From positions 4,712,001 to 4,776,000 of the forward strand of contig OY729418.1 of NCBI GenBank assembly GCA_963422275.1: 64,000 nt of DNA, given 5' to 3'. This DNA is from G963422275 sp963422275. Its GTDB lineage: Bacteria > Pseudomonadota > Alphaproteobacteria > Rhodobacterales > Rhodobacteraceae. A program made the position numbers and the translations under genes. The notes beneath the pieces are model-generated. The model saw only the letters and a list, made by a program, of their open reading frames with translations, did no database searches and was not told where the DNA came from. Below are positions 38,201 to 47,052 of this stretch, one piece after another. Positions within the stretch are counted from its first letter, which is position 1. Each line of letters starts with the position of its first letter.

Positions 38201-38337
38201 GATGCGGCCCGCCTGCACCGAGATCATCATCTGCACGGGCCTGCGCACGCGCGGCGGCGTCCAGGTCTGACGGCGGCTCGCGGTGCGCACCCTGCGCCGT
38301 TGCCGAGACCACGCGGTATCCGAGAGAAGACCCGGCG

Positions 38338-38505
38338 ATGTTCGACTTCGATACCGACTGCGACGTCATCACTCCGAGTGGCGGCGCATTGCTCGCCGAG
38401 ATCGGCATGGACCCCCGCGCCGTCCGCGACGCGCTGGCCGACGACATGGCCCGGCGCTGCCCCGAGCGCGAGGCCCCGGCGCATTGGAGTGGAGGGGAGC
38501 TTTGA
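38338..38505 (+). CDS. small unknown ORF upstream of ssb
   Basis: A 55-residue frame (MFDFDTDCDVITPSGGALLA... to HWSGGEL) in GC-rich island codon usage, 91 bp before ssb and on its strand. It is preceded by GAGAGAAGACC, a weak ribosome-binding site. No family recognised. It is acidic, with no membrane segment. It may be a genuine small gene or chance. Confidence 0.35.
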   Translation: MFDFDTDCDVITPSGGALLAEIGMDPRAVRDALADDMARRCPEREAPAHWSGGEL

Positions 38506-38596
38506 GAGGATGAACGGACGGGGGCCGGAGAGAGGTGTTCCGGTCCCGGCCGTTCGCGAACCCATCGTCATCAACGAGAGTTTGAAGGAGACAACC

Positions 38597-39043
38597 ATGA
38601 GCTTCGGACTGAACCGCGTGGAACTCATCGGCTGCCTCGGCGCCGACGTCACCGTGAACCACCTCGTGTCGGGAGGGCGCGTCGCCAATTTGAGCATCGC
38701 GACCGACGAATCGTATCTGAATCGCCAGACCGGCGAGAAAGTGCAAAAGACCGAGTGGCACCGGGTCGTGACCTTCCAGGACGGCCTCATCGACATGCTG
38801 GAGCGCAACGCCAGGAAGGGCAGCCTGATCCACGCCGAGGGCAAGCTCCAGACCCGGCGCTGGCAGAAGGACGGCGAGGACTCCGACCGCTTCTCGACCG
38901 AAATCCTGGTCGTCCCCGGTCATAGGGTCCAGTTCTTGGACAAGCCGAACGGGGCCAACGGCGCGAAGCCCGCGGCGGAACCGGCGGGCGGCGAGACCGC
39001 GAGCGCCGGCGCCGACGAATCCGGAGACATCATCCCGTTCTAG
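38597..39043 (+). CDS. ssb: single-stranded DNA-binding protein (island-borne)
   Basis: An OB-fold SSB of 148 residues. MSFGLNRVELIGCLGADVTV, then TEWHRVVTFQDGLIDMLER and KGSLIHAEGKLQTRRWQK are the family blocks. A short Gly/Ala linker leads to the acidic tip ESGDIIPF, which matches the protein-interaction tail of true SSBs. The ATG at 38597 is preceded by GAAGGAG; the long upstream extension of the frame is ignored. SSB genes are common in conjugative elements, and this one sits in the island with a relaxase relic. A strong terminator follows. Confidence 0.92.
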   Translation: MSFGLNRVELIGCLGADVTVNHLVSGGRVANLSIATDESYLNRQTGEKVQKTEWHRVVTFQDGLIDMLERNARKGSLIHAEGKLQTRRWQKDGEDSDRFSTEILVVPGHRVQFLDKPNGANGAKPAAEPAGGETASAGADESGDIIPF

Positions 39044-39066
39044 GGATACCCTCCCGTCCCCGCACT

Positions 39067-39101
39067 CGGGCGGCCGCATCCCGCGGTCGCCCGATTTTTT
39101 T
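39067..39101 (+). terminator. ssb terminator
   Basis: CGGGCGGCCGC (39067-39077) pairs with GCGGTCGCCCG (39083-39093) over 11 bp with one G-U. The loop is five nucleotides and a run of seven T follows at 39095-39101. It begins 24 bp after the ssb stop. Confidence 0.88.
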
Positions 39102-39359
39102 GTCGCCGAACCAGAGTCCCCTGCCGTCGACCCGAAGGCGGAAACCGCCGCCGCGAGGGCTGCACATCAATCTCCGGCGCCGTGCCCGCCGAATTGCACA
39201 AGGAGGCCGTGCCCGACGGCTTCCAGCTCGCCGACGAGCGCGAGAGCGTGCAGGATGGCACCGAGGTGAGGTCCCGTGAGATCGAGCTGGTCACCGATCG
39301 CGCGCGGAACCTCGGCGCCCGAGGCGCGGCAGCCAGACCGGCGCGCTCACCTCCGCCGC

Positions 39360-39545
39360 CTCGACCAGGTGGTGTGCAAGCCCGACTGGCAGCGCCACGG
39401 ACGTGCCGCTCCGTTCCGGCGCAACGACAAGCTGCTTAGCCTCCTGCCGAAGGGCGTCATCGCCTTCCCCGGCTCCGGCATCACCGACAGCCTCGTCGAC
39501 AAGGCGACCACGCTGGGCATCCCGGTGATGAAGGTCGCAGCGTAG
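39360..39545 (+). pseudogene. C-terminal fragment of a DUF2493 (SLOG-like) gene
   Basis: The frame ending at 39545 reads KPDWQRHGRAAPFRRNDKLL then PKGVIAFPGSGITDSLVDKA and GIPVMKV. This is the C-terminal half of DUF2493 proteins, a nucleotide-binding SLOG-type fold common on plasmids and islands. The N-terminal glycine-rich part is absent; the upstream sequence in this frame is unrelated. It is therefore a fragment. About 300 bp separate it from ssb. Confidence 0.6.
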
Positions 39546-40247
39546 AGCGCGGCGCTTCACAGGCCGCGATGCCGACGATGATGATAGTGGTACAAGTGCT
39601 CGACCCGCGTGCCGATCATGCGACAACGAATCTGGGCGTGTCGCTTCGCAGCTGGGCTTTCCGCTTCAATCCCTATCGCTACCGCCAATGCCTTCGGCAG
39701 CGTGCTTCGCACGACTGCCCCCGGCTCGCTCCGCATCGCCGCCCGCATCAATCGCTGCGGCAGCTCCAAACCCTTGCGGCGCCGGCGCTTCAAGCCGGTC
39801 ACGGTGTGCAGGTCGGCTTCGACCATCTGGACCCCCGTCGGGGTCTTGGTTCTCACACCACACGCACCTCGGTGCTGGTGTATGCCAGGCGCGCGCCTGG
39901 CACGTATCCTCTGCGTTTTCAACGACATAAGGCACCTAGCGCTTGCCGGGAAAAGCTGCTCCCGATCGGGCGCTCGGAACAATCAAAGTGAGTGCTAGAA
40001 TTCACCCGCCAAATCAACGCCTTGCAGACCGTACGCCCGATCGGGCGTTTCGCGTGTTACGGGAGCATACGCGGCGGTCCAGGAGATTTCCTGCCGGGCA
40101 CTCAATCTGACTGCTTCACCGGAACCAACATCGGGCCGGTACTGTTGCATCGAGGGATGCCCGGCGATACACTGATCGCTGCGAATTCCGGTGAAGCTGT
40201 CGTACCGTATGGCGACTGGATTTGTTCAGGAGGATACCAAGAGACCG
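39546..40247. other. 700-bp stretch with no recognisable gene
   Basis: Frames of up to 140 codons exist on both strands, but they overlap each other, lack ribosome-binding sites and match nothing I know. The palindrome CGCCCGATCGGGCG lies near 40033, and the related CCCGATCGGGCGCTCGG near 39961. The region is probably debris of a larger mobile element. Confidence 0.45.
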
Positions 40248-40381
40248 ATGGCGGAGACGTTGACGAGGACCATCCGGGTCACGCCGGAGCAATGGGCGCG
40301 TATCGAAAAGATTGCCAAGGAACGCGAGGTTTCCACCAACCGGCTCGTGGTCTCGTCATGGAGGCCCTTACCCACGCTTGA
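40248..40381 (+). pseudogene. frameshifted ribbon-helix-helix DNA-binding protein
   Basis: From the ATG at 40248 (after AGGAGG at about 40229) the frame reads MAETLTRTIRVTPEQWARIEK, then AKEREVSTNRLVV. This is a ribbon-helix-helix protein of the kind found in antitoxins and plasmid mobilisation regulators. It should continue with a helix such as ..LVMEALTHA, which is present one frame over and ends at 40381. A one- or two-base indel near 40350 explains both. Only about 45 residues in all. Confidence 0.5.
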
Positions 40382-40413
40382 CGGTCGGGCGTGGGTTTAT
40401 CGGGCCCGACCGT
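40370..40413 (+). promoter_or_regulatory. pair of mutually exclusive hairpins ahead of the helicase operon
   Basis: Hairpin A pairs ACCCACGC (40370-40377) with GCGTGGGT (40389-40396), followed by TTAT. Hairpin B pairs ACGGTCGGGC (40381-40390) with GCCCGACCGT (40404-40413). The 5' arm of B is inside the loop and stem of A, so only one can form at a time. They end 29 bp before the 787-residue gene. They could be an attenuator-like switch or the structured end of an IS200/IS605-type element. Confidence 0.45.
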
Positions 40414-40442
40414 GGCCCCCCGATGTGGTTCTGGAATGATCG

Positions 40443-42806
40443 ATGCGGATGACAACGGCAATCGCCGCGCTGCGGTCATGGGTGAAATCTCTCTGGCCTT
40501 TCGCAAGCAATCCCGCATCGCCTGCCTGCCCGGCCGTCTCGGATTCGATGTCCGAACCTTTGCCGGCGCCTCATCTGGGCGACGCGGGCTCGGGCCCGGA
40601 GCAGCAACAGGCGGGGGATACTCGCCGCGAAACCCCGAGCGAACCGGACGGACCTCCCCGAGATCCGCCTTCAAGCGAAGTCCTCGACGAGGATCGACAG
40701 CCCGACGAATCGAACCCCACTTCCGTCGAGTCCACGTCCAGTTCCTCCCCTTCCGAACAGAAACCTCCTCTCCCGAGCACCGACGCCGCCGACAAGGTTC
40801 CGCCCTGTTCGGCAGAGGCCGAATCCGACGAGTCGTCTACCGTCGCGCCATCAACCGATGACGATGGGGAATACTCTCCACCGAAGAGCGGCGAGCATCC
40901 AGAAAACCAGGAACCGGACGGCGGTGACGGAGGTAATGCGAGCGCGGGCGATTCTCGGAAAACGAAACGCAAGCCACGCCGGATCTCCGGGAGACGAGAC
41001 CGACAGCCCGGCAATCCGGGAAAGGAACGGCGACAGTCACCGTATTCCCGCCCAGAACTGGTTTGCCGGAGAGTTCCCGCCTCCGCAACCTGGGAGGTCA
41101 TCCTGTCCGCGGATGAGGAGTGTCAGCTCGCGGCGGCACATCTCGAAGGCGAGCCTCTGGATTTCACCCGCCGACAATGCCGCGTCCCGTCGCTGAGGGG
41201 CCGCGTGACCGTTTCATGTCAGGACGGGCAGGAACACGTCGTTCCGCTGTTCGAAGGCAAACCCCTCATATTCAAACTGCGCAAGAACTGGGCCGGCGAG
41301 GGACGCAGAATCGCCCAGGTCACAACCGGACACTTCATCGTCATCGCGCCGGACGCATGGCAACGGACCGGCCATGCGCCGGTCGAACCGGGCGGTTGCG
41401 CCGATGCGGCATTCCGGGCGCACTATTTCCACCGGGACGCGACCGCAGCGGATGGGGACGTCGGCGGTTTCCGCGAGTGGAGCGAATCTCCCGTAGCCGT
41501 TGGCATCAAATTGACGGGGCGACGTATCCACGACGATGCGGACGACGGAATGCTGTTCGTCGGCGCCGCTCCGACCCTGGAATCTCCACCGGACATCGAG
41601 TGGGCGCGGGTCGGTGAGGAGACCGAACGGGGCTGGGGACAGAACTTCCATCCCGGCCGGCAATCGCTGTCGGGTGTTCTGGCCGATAAGGAAGGCCGCT
41701 TCTTTCTCCGGGCTTACGATTCGGAAGTGAATCTGGTCGACAGCGTGGCGTTCCGGTACCTGCGCGACTTGAGACGGATCGATGTCGATGGAGCGGAATA
41801 CGTTCAGAACACAGTCCTCGTGCCGGGGAAGACAGGATACCCGCTCACCGAGGCATGCTTCGTCGGCACAAACGGCTCGACGCTTGTCCCGGAGCTGGCG
41901 CCCCAAGCCCGCCAAACCATAGCGCCGACGGGTGGCGTCGCGATTCCACCGCACCCACACGCGGACTGCATATCGTGCAGCCTTGGATCGGGCGCCAGCG
42001 CCGTGAACGTCGTCCTGGACCTTCCCAGACTCTGGTGGCGGCTGGACGACGGTTGGTCCTGCCCCGGCGAGTGGTGCGATACGCCGCTCGTCATGACACG
42101 AGAGGAGTTCAGGAACCGCGCCTACGCGGATGGGAAGCTCTCGCTCTTGTCGAAACGGCAGGCATCGGTGCGCGCAGGGTTCGACGGTCAACTGGACCAG
42201 CCATACAGCCGACAGATCGACGACGATCGTATCGCAATTCCCTTGGCTCACTTCGTCGACCATGCCCAGATCGACCGGAGACTGAATGGCGATGCCCACT
42301 TCAACGTGGAATGGGCCGGGGAGATCGTGCCGCTCATCGTGATTTCCGCCGACCCCATGCCCGAGATCGTTTCGTTCACCGCGGAACCGGTGACGATTTT
42401 CGCCGGCGAGGAAGTGCATCTGGAGTGGACGACCCGGAACGCTGGCGACGCCCGCGTGACCATGGAACCGGATACAGGCGTGATCGAAAGCGATGGGACA
42501 TGCACCGTCCGCCCCGCTGAAACGACCCGTTACACGCTCACCCTGGCCATTTCCGGCGCGAACGACATCAGCAGGACCGTAACGGTTGCCGTCCGTTCGG
42601 TGCCCCGGCCCGGCGAGCAGCCGGCCGCTCGCGTCATGTCCTCCTCCGGCGGATGGAGAAGCGGAAAGGGGTTCAGCACCGGTGAGATCCGGGACGCCGG
42701 CCTGACGGCGCCGGAAGCCGCGGGTCGTTCCATCCTCATCGACGGGCGCCGGCGAACCACCCACCGGGTCAACGTAGAGGCTATCAGGAGCATGCCCGAT
42801 GCCTGA
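40443..42806 (+). CDS. unknown 787-residue protein with disordered N terminus and Ig-like C terminus
   Basis: Not recognised as any named family. Residues 1-35 are mildly hydrophobic (IAALRSWVKSLWPFAS), but this is not a clear signal peptide. Residues 35-200 are highly acidic, Pro/Ser-rich and surely disordered, then a basic patch (KRKPRRISGRRDRQ) follows. Residues 200-635 form an unknown folded region. Residues about 640-715 read as an Ig-like domain (PEIVSFTAEPVTIFAGEEVH, LEWTTRNAGDARV, TVRPAETTRYTLTLA). The last 8 nt overlap the helicase start, so the proteins are made together and probably act together. A start at 40449 is equally possible. Confidence 0.7.
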   Translation: MRMTTAIAALRSWVKSLWPFASNPASPACPAVSDSMSEPLPAPHLGDAGSGPEQQQAGDTRRETPSEPDGPPRDPPSSEVLDEDRQPDESNPTSVESTSSSSPSEQKPPLPSTDAADKVPPCSAEAESDESSTVAPSTDDDGEYSPPKSGEHPENQEPDGGDGGNASAGDSRKTKRKPRRISGRRDRQPGNPGKERRQSPYSRPELVCRRVPASATWEVILSADEECQLAAAHLEGEPLDFTRRQCRVPSLRGRVTVSCQDGQEHVVPLFEGKPLIFKLRKNWAGEGRRIAQVTTGHFIVIAPDAWQRTGHAPVEPGGCADAAFRAHYFHRDATAADGDVGGFREWSESPVAVGIKLTGRRIHDDADDGMLFVGAAPTLESPPDIEWARVGEETERGWGQNFHPGRQSLSGVLADKEGRFFLRAYDSEVNLVDSVAFRYLRDLRRIDVDGAEYVQNTVLVPGKTGYPLTEACFVGTNGSTLVPELAPQARQTIAPTGGVAIPPHPHADCISCSLGSGASAVNVVLDLPRLWWRLDDGWSCPGEWCDTPLVMTREEFRNRAYADGKLSLLSKRQASVRAGFDGQLDQPYSRQIDDDRIAIPLAHFVDHAQIDRRLNGDAHFNVEWAGEIVPLIVISADPMPEIVSFTAEPVTIFAGEEVHLEWTTRNAGDARVTMEPDTGVIESDGTCTVRPAETTRYTLTLAISGANDISRTVTVAVRSVPRPGEQPAARVMSSSGGWRSGKGFSTGEIRDAGLTAPEAAGRSILIDGRRRTTHRVNVEAIRSMPDA

Positions 42807-45800
42807 TTTCGACATCAAGGATTTGCCGGAGAAAATTCGGCAGCGCTATGAGAGCTACCTGAAGACCTCGTTCTTCTTCAAGGAACCCCTCCTGCGAGAG
42901 TCCTTCCAGGAAGCCTTGCGCGAAGAGGAAAGCCTCCTGAAGGGACCCTTTCCGGAACCTCACCGGGGGTTCGCGAGAGGATTGGACGCGCGAGCGCTGG
43001 CAGCCGAGTGTTTCCCGGGCGAGGCCGAAGAGCTCTTGCCCGCGCTGATCGATGGCCGGCTGTATACGCATCAGGAACGCGCCATCCGCGCCACACACGT
43101 CGATTCGCGGAACGTGGTTGTCGCCACCGGCACCGCCAGCGGCAAGACCGAGAGCTTCCTCTACCCGATCCTGTTCGAGCTCTACCGCCAGCATCTGGCA
43201 GAGAAGCTGGAAGAACCGGGGGTGAGGGCCATGATCCTCTACCCCATGAACGCGCTGGCGAACGATCAGCGCGAGCGCCTCGGCGCGATCTGCCGGAAGC
43301 TGAAGGATGCCGGTTCCGGGTTCGAACCGACGTTCGGGCAATACATCGGACAGACGCCGAGAGATGCCAAGGACAGATGGCGCAACGCCGCCGCGCGCGC
43401 CGAGGACCGCTTGCCCGGGGAACTCGTCTTCCGCGACGAGATGCGGTGCTCGCCGCCCCACATCCTGCTAACCAACTACTCCATGCTGGAATACCTGCTG
43501 ATCCGTCCCGACGACAGCCCCTTGTTCGACGCCGGCCGAGGCGCGCACTGGCAGTTCGTCGTGCTGGACGAGGCGCATCAGTATCGTGGCGCGAGGGGCA
43601 TGGAGATGGGGATGCTGATCCGGCGGCTCAGGCAGCGCTTGCGCGACGGAGGACGGCGCGGTCCGTTCCGATGCATCGCCACCAGCGCGACGATCACCTC
43701 CAGCCAAGGCTGCGAAGACCGGCAACAGGTCGCCGAATTCGCGGAGGAGCTCTTCGGGGAGCCCTTCTCGATGCCCGGCGTCATTTTTGGCGATTCGGAG
43801 CCGGCGGCCGGCGATGGAGCCCCACGTCGCTACCACGCCTTTCTGCGAGCCCTCGAAGGGGCGTTTCTCGTCCATAGGGACGGCAAGGACGCCGTCGTGC
43901 TCAATCGGAAGCGCGACAGCGGTAACGGCGCCAACGCCGAGCCGCTGGAGATCGCGCTCTGCCGGGAGTGCGGCCAGCACTATTATGTCGGCCAGGAAAA
44001 AGAGGGCAGGCTTATGGAGGCCGGCCGCGATCCGAGCCGTCCAGACTTCGGCGTCGACTACTACCTTCCGGCAGACGACGGAAATCAATTGCTGTGCAGG
44101 CGCTGCGGCGCCCTGTCAACGTCCACGCCGGGTTGCGACTGTCACGGTGCGGCGACACGCGTGAAGAAGTGCGACTCGCACAAGGACAATCCGGACCAGC
44201 TGAAGCAGTGCGAGGTCTGCGGCTACCGGCGCAGCGGGGTCGGCGATCCTGTTCAGGAGATCGTGCACGGATCGGACGGGCCGAACGCCGTGATCGCGAC
44301 CGCCCTGCATGAACTGCTGCCGGCGGACCGGCGCAAGGTTCTCGCCTTCGCCGATAGCCGCCAGGAGGCGGCATTCTTCGCCTGGTACGCCGAAGATTCC
44401 TACGAGAAGCTGCGCGACCGGAACCTCATCTTCAGAGCCATCCTGTCCGAACCGGTTGCGGAAGAAGGTCTGTCGATTGATGATCTCCGTAACCGTTTGC
44501 TCCGAGAGTGGGATGAAGCCGGGCTCTTCAGCGAGACGCATACGCGGGAGCAGCGAAACCGCCAGGTACTCACGTCGATCCTGCGCGAGGCGATGACCGA
44601 AGAGAAGAGGCTGTCCCTTGCCGGCGTCGGCTTGGTCAAATGGTTTGTCGGGCTGCCCCGGCACCTGCAGGTGCCGGATGCCATTCGTTGCCCGCCGTGG
44701 AATTTCGCCGAGGACGAGGCGCGCACTCTGATCGGCCACCTGCTGGACGAGATGCGCCCGCGCCGCGCCATGAACCTGCCCGAGGGCGCCGGAACGCCGG
44801 CATGGAGCGACATCTCGCCCTGGCCGCAACAGGCATTCGGCATAGCCTCGCCCGGCAAGCGGCACAAGGTCCTGCAATGGGGTAGCAAGCAGTCCGGGGT
44901 CGTGAAGCATTTCCTTCTCCGGCTCCTCTCGGACAGCGGCCTGTCCAGGGAAGAGATGCAGTCCGCATCGACGCAACTGATGAAGGAGATTTGGCGCGCC
45001 TTGCGGGATCATGTCCGTGACCCATTGCTCTCGCCGGCCATGGACAATGGCACCTTCCGTCTCGCCCCGCGCTGGCTCCGGATCAAGCCCGCCGACCCCG
45101 ACGAACTCTGGGAGTGCGGTACCTGCGCCACTCTCGCAAGCCACAATGTTCGAGGTGTCTGCCCGCGCAACCAATGCCCCGGCACGCTCTTGCCGGTCAG
45201 TCGAGAGCGCCTCGGCGGGAACCACTATCGAATCCTCTACAGGAGTCCCGGACTGCCTCCGGCTCTGTGCGCGGAAGAACACACCGCGCAGATCGATGCC
45301 GAAGAGGCCCGCCAGAGACAGGACCGCTTCAAGAACGGCGACATCCACTTGCTCAGCTCCTCGACCACGTTCGAGGTCGGCGTCGACCTTGGCGACCTGG
45401 ACTCGGTGTTTCTCCGCAACGTACCTCCGGAATCGTTCAACTATGCCCAGCGCGCCGGGCGCGCGGGCCGGCGAGACACGCCGGGGCTGGTGCTGACCTA
45501 CTGCCGTCGCAATCCGCACGATCTCTATCATTACGAAGATCCCGTCTGCCGGGTGATCGAGGGCGCGATCCATCCGCCGCGCCTTCACATGACGAACGAG
45601 AAGATCGTGCTGCGGCACATGGTCGCCGTCGCTCTGTCGGAGTTCTTCAAGAATGACTGCGTTAGGTTCAAGAATGTCGAGACCTTTGTCTGCGACTGGC
45701 ACACGCCCCGGGCGACAAGCGACCTGTACGGCTTCTGCGAAGGCAATGGAGGACTGAAGGATACCCTGTCCCGCATCGTTCCGGAGAACATGCACGGCCG

Positions 45801-47001
45801 AGTCGGTCTCGACGACCATGCCTGGATTGACAAGATTGCTGGGCCGGACAGCCGCCTGGCTCTTGCAGAGGCGGAGGTGTGCGCCGACTATGTGAAGATG
45901 AAGGATCTGGAAAACGAGTACGTCGAGAAACGCAAGTATAAATCGCTCAATCGTATCGTCAACCGCATGAAGACCATCGCCGCCGAACCGGCGCTCAACT
46001 TTCTCTCCCGAAAGGCCGTCATTCCGAAATACGGATTTCCGGTGGATGTCGTGGAGCTCGATGTCCGTTCCACCGACGGCCAGTCGACCGGCGTTGCGCT
46101 CCAGCGGGATCTGTCGCAGGCGATCGCCGAGTACGCTCCCGGCGGCAAGGTGGTCGCCAACAAGCTCGAGTGGGAATCGTGCGGCGTCAAGAAGGTTGCC
46201 GGCAAGGCATGGCCTGTGCGCCGTTACCGGTACGACGATGCGCGCAACTTCATGCAATGGAACGAACGCGATGCAGAGGCGCCGCCGAGCGAACGGAAGT
46301 ACCTCATTCCCGAGTTCGGCTTCGTGACACCCCTGTTCAAGAAACCCTCGGAGCCGCAGGGACGCGCGCGCCGCCTGTACACGACGCGGCCCTTCTTCCG
46401 GGGTTTCGAGGCGCAGCCCGAAAGCAAGACCATGTTCGGCGTTCAGGTGACGCAGGCCGTTCCCGGAGTGCTGGTCATCCTGTGCGAGGGCCGAAACCGG
46501 GAGGGCTTCTACATCTGCCGCTCCTGCGGCAGCCACATGGCGGAGCCGCAGGCCAGCCACAAATCGCCGTCGGACTCCGACTGCCTGGGCACTTTGGAGC
46601 GGTTCTCCCTCGGCCACGAACTGGTCACCGATGTCGTGCGCCTCCAGTTTCCGACGGTCCATGGCGAGTGGGATGCGTATTCGGTCGCCTATGCCGTCCT
46701 GCTGGGTGCGGCGGACACGCTGGAAGTTCCGGACACCGACCTGAACGTCACCATTGCCGGTGGCGAGCGCCCGGGCGAGTCCGCGGTTGTGCTTTACGAC
46801 AACGTGCCGGGCGGCGCCGGGCTCGTGGCGCAGCTGGAACGCGAAAAGGTTTTCGCCGATGTGCTCGGTGCTGCGACAAAGCGCGTACAGGGCAATTGCG
46901 GCTGCGACACGAGCTGCTACGGCTGCCTCCGCAGTTACCGCAATCAGTTCGCGCACGCCCAACTCGAGCGGACCCGAGCGCTGGAGATACTCTCCCGATA
47001 G
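42799..47001 (+). CDS. large DEAH-box helicase with DUF1998-type zinc C terminus
   Basis: A 1400-residue SF2 helicase of the COG1205 type, related to MrfA/Hrq1 repair helicases and the large helicases of defence systems such as Druantia (DruE). Visible motifs are the Q-motif-like THQERAI (90-96), Walker A ATGTASGKTE (109-118), the DEAH box (257-260), the SAT motif (about 295), and motif VI QRAGRAGRRD (about 884). Cysteine clusters CRECGQHYY, CRRCGA and CEVCGYR (about 390-475) and CGTCA (about 775) look zinc-binding. The C terminus ends with VVLYDNVPGGAGLVAQLE and CGCDTSCYGCLRSYRNQ, the DUF1998 signature. It is coupled to the upstream gene by an 8-nt overlap (ATGCCTGA). Role inferred: phage or plasmid defence. 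Confidence 0.85.
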   Translation: MPDFDIKDLPEKIRQRYESYLKTSFFFKEPLLRESFQEALREEESLLKGPFPEPHRGFARGLDARALAAECFPGEAEELLPALIDGRLYTHQERAIRATHVDSRNVVVATGTASGKTESFLYPILFELYRQHLAEKLEEPGVRAMILYPMNALANDQRERLGAICRKLKDAGSGFEPTFGQYIGQTPRDAKDRWRNAAARAEDRLPGELVFRDEMRCSPPHILLTNYSMLEYLLIRPDDSPLFDAGRGAHWQFVVLDEAHQYRGARGMEMGMLIRRLRQRLRDGGRRGPFRCIATSATITSSQGCEDRQQVAEFAEELFGEPFSMPGVIFGDSEPAAGDGAPRRYHAFLRALEGAFLVHRDGKDAVVLNRKRDSGNGANAEPLEIALCRECGQHYYVGQEKEGRLMEAGRDPSRPDFGVDYYLPADDGNQLLCRRCGALSTSTPGCDCHGAATRVKKCDSHKDNPDQLKQCEVCGYRRSGVGDPVQEIVHGSDGPNAVIATALHELLPADRRKVLAFADSRQEAAFFAWYAEDSYEKLRDRNLIFRAILSEPVAEEGLSIDDLRNRLLREWDEAGLFSETHTREQRNRQVLTSILREAMTEEKRLSLAGVGLVKWFVGLPRHLQVPDAIRCPPWNFAEDEARTLIGHLLDEMRPRRAMNLPEGAGTPAWSDISPWPQQAFGIASPGKRHKVLQWGSKQSGVVKHFLLRLLSDSGLSREEMQSASTQLMKEIWRALRDHVRDPLLSPAMDNGTFRLAPRWLRIKPADPDELWECGTCATLASHNVRGVCPRNQCPGTLLPVSRERLGGNHYRILYRSPGLPPALCAEEHTAQIDAEEARQRQDRFKNGDIHLLSSSTTFEVGVDLGDLDSVFLRNVPPESFNYAQRAGRAGRRDTPGLVLTYCRRNPHDLYHYEDPVCRVIEGAIHPPRLHMTNEKIVLRHMVAVALSEFFKNDCVRFKNVETFVCDWHTPRATSDLYGFCEGNGGLKDTLSRIVPENMHGRVGLDDHAWIDKIAGPDSRLALAEAEVCADYVKMKDLENEYVEKRKYKSLNRIVNRMKTIAAEPALNFLSRKAVIPKYGFPVDVVELDVRSTDGQSTGVALQRDLSQAIAEYAPGGKVVANKLEWESCGVKKVAGKAWPVRRYRYDDARNFMQWNERDAEAPPSERKYLIPEFGFVTPLFKKPSEPQGRARRLYTTRPFFRGFEAQPESKTMFGVQVTQAVPGVLVILCEGRNREGFYICRSCGSHMAEPQASHKSPSDSDCLGTLERFSLGHELVTDVVRLQFPTVHGEWDAYSVAYAVLLGAADTLEVPDTDLNVTIAGGERPGESAVVLYDNVPGGAGLVAQLEREKVFADVLGAATKRVQGNCGCDTSCYGCLRSYRNQFAHAQLERTRALEILSR

Positions 47002-47052
47002 CGAATACCGGTTGATCGTGATGGTTCGGCGGGTGTCGATGCCGAATTGGCG

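Noticed and set aside
39557..39998. Coding region in the gene-free stretch after DUF2493
   Set aside because: Competing frames on both strands, no ribosome-binding site, no recognisable motif.
41214..42818. 534-codon minus-strand frame
   Set aside because: Antisense to the 787-residue gene, which has coupled translation and an Ig-like domain; the minus product has no recognisable features.
44116..46962. 948-codon minus-strand frame
   Set aside because: Lies wholly antisense to the DEAH helicase, whose motifs are unmistakable; long antisense frames are common in GC-rich DNA.
40443..47001. Firm naming as Druantia type III
   Set aside because: The helicase type fits, but length differs and the partner's identity with DruH cannot be shown by eye.
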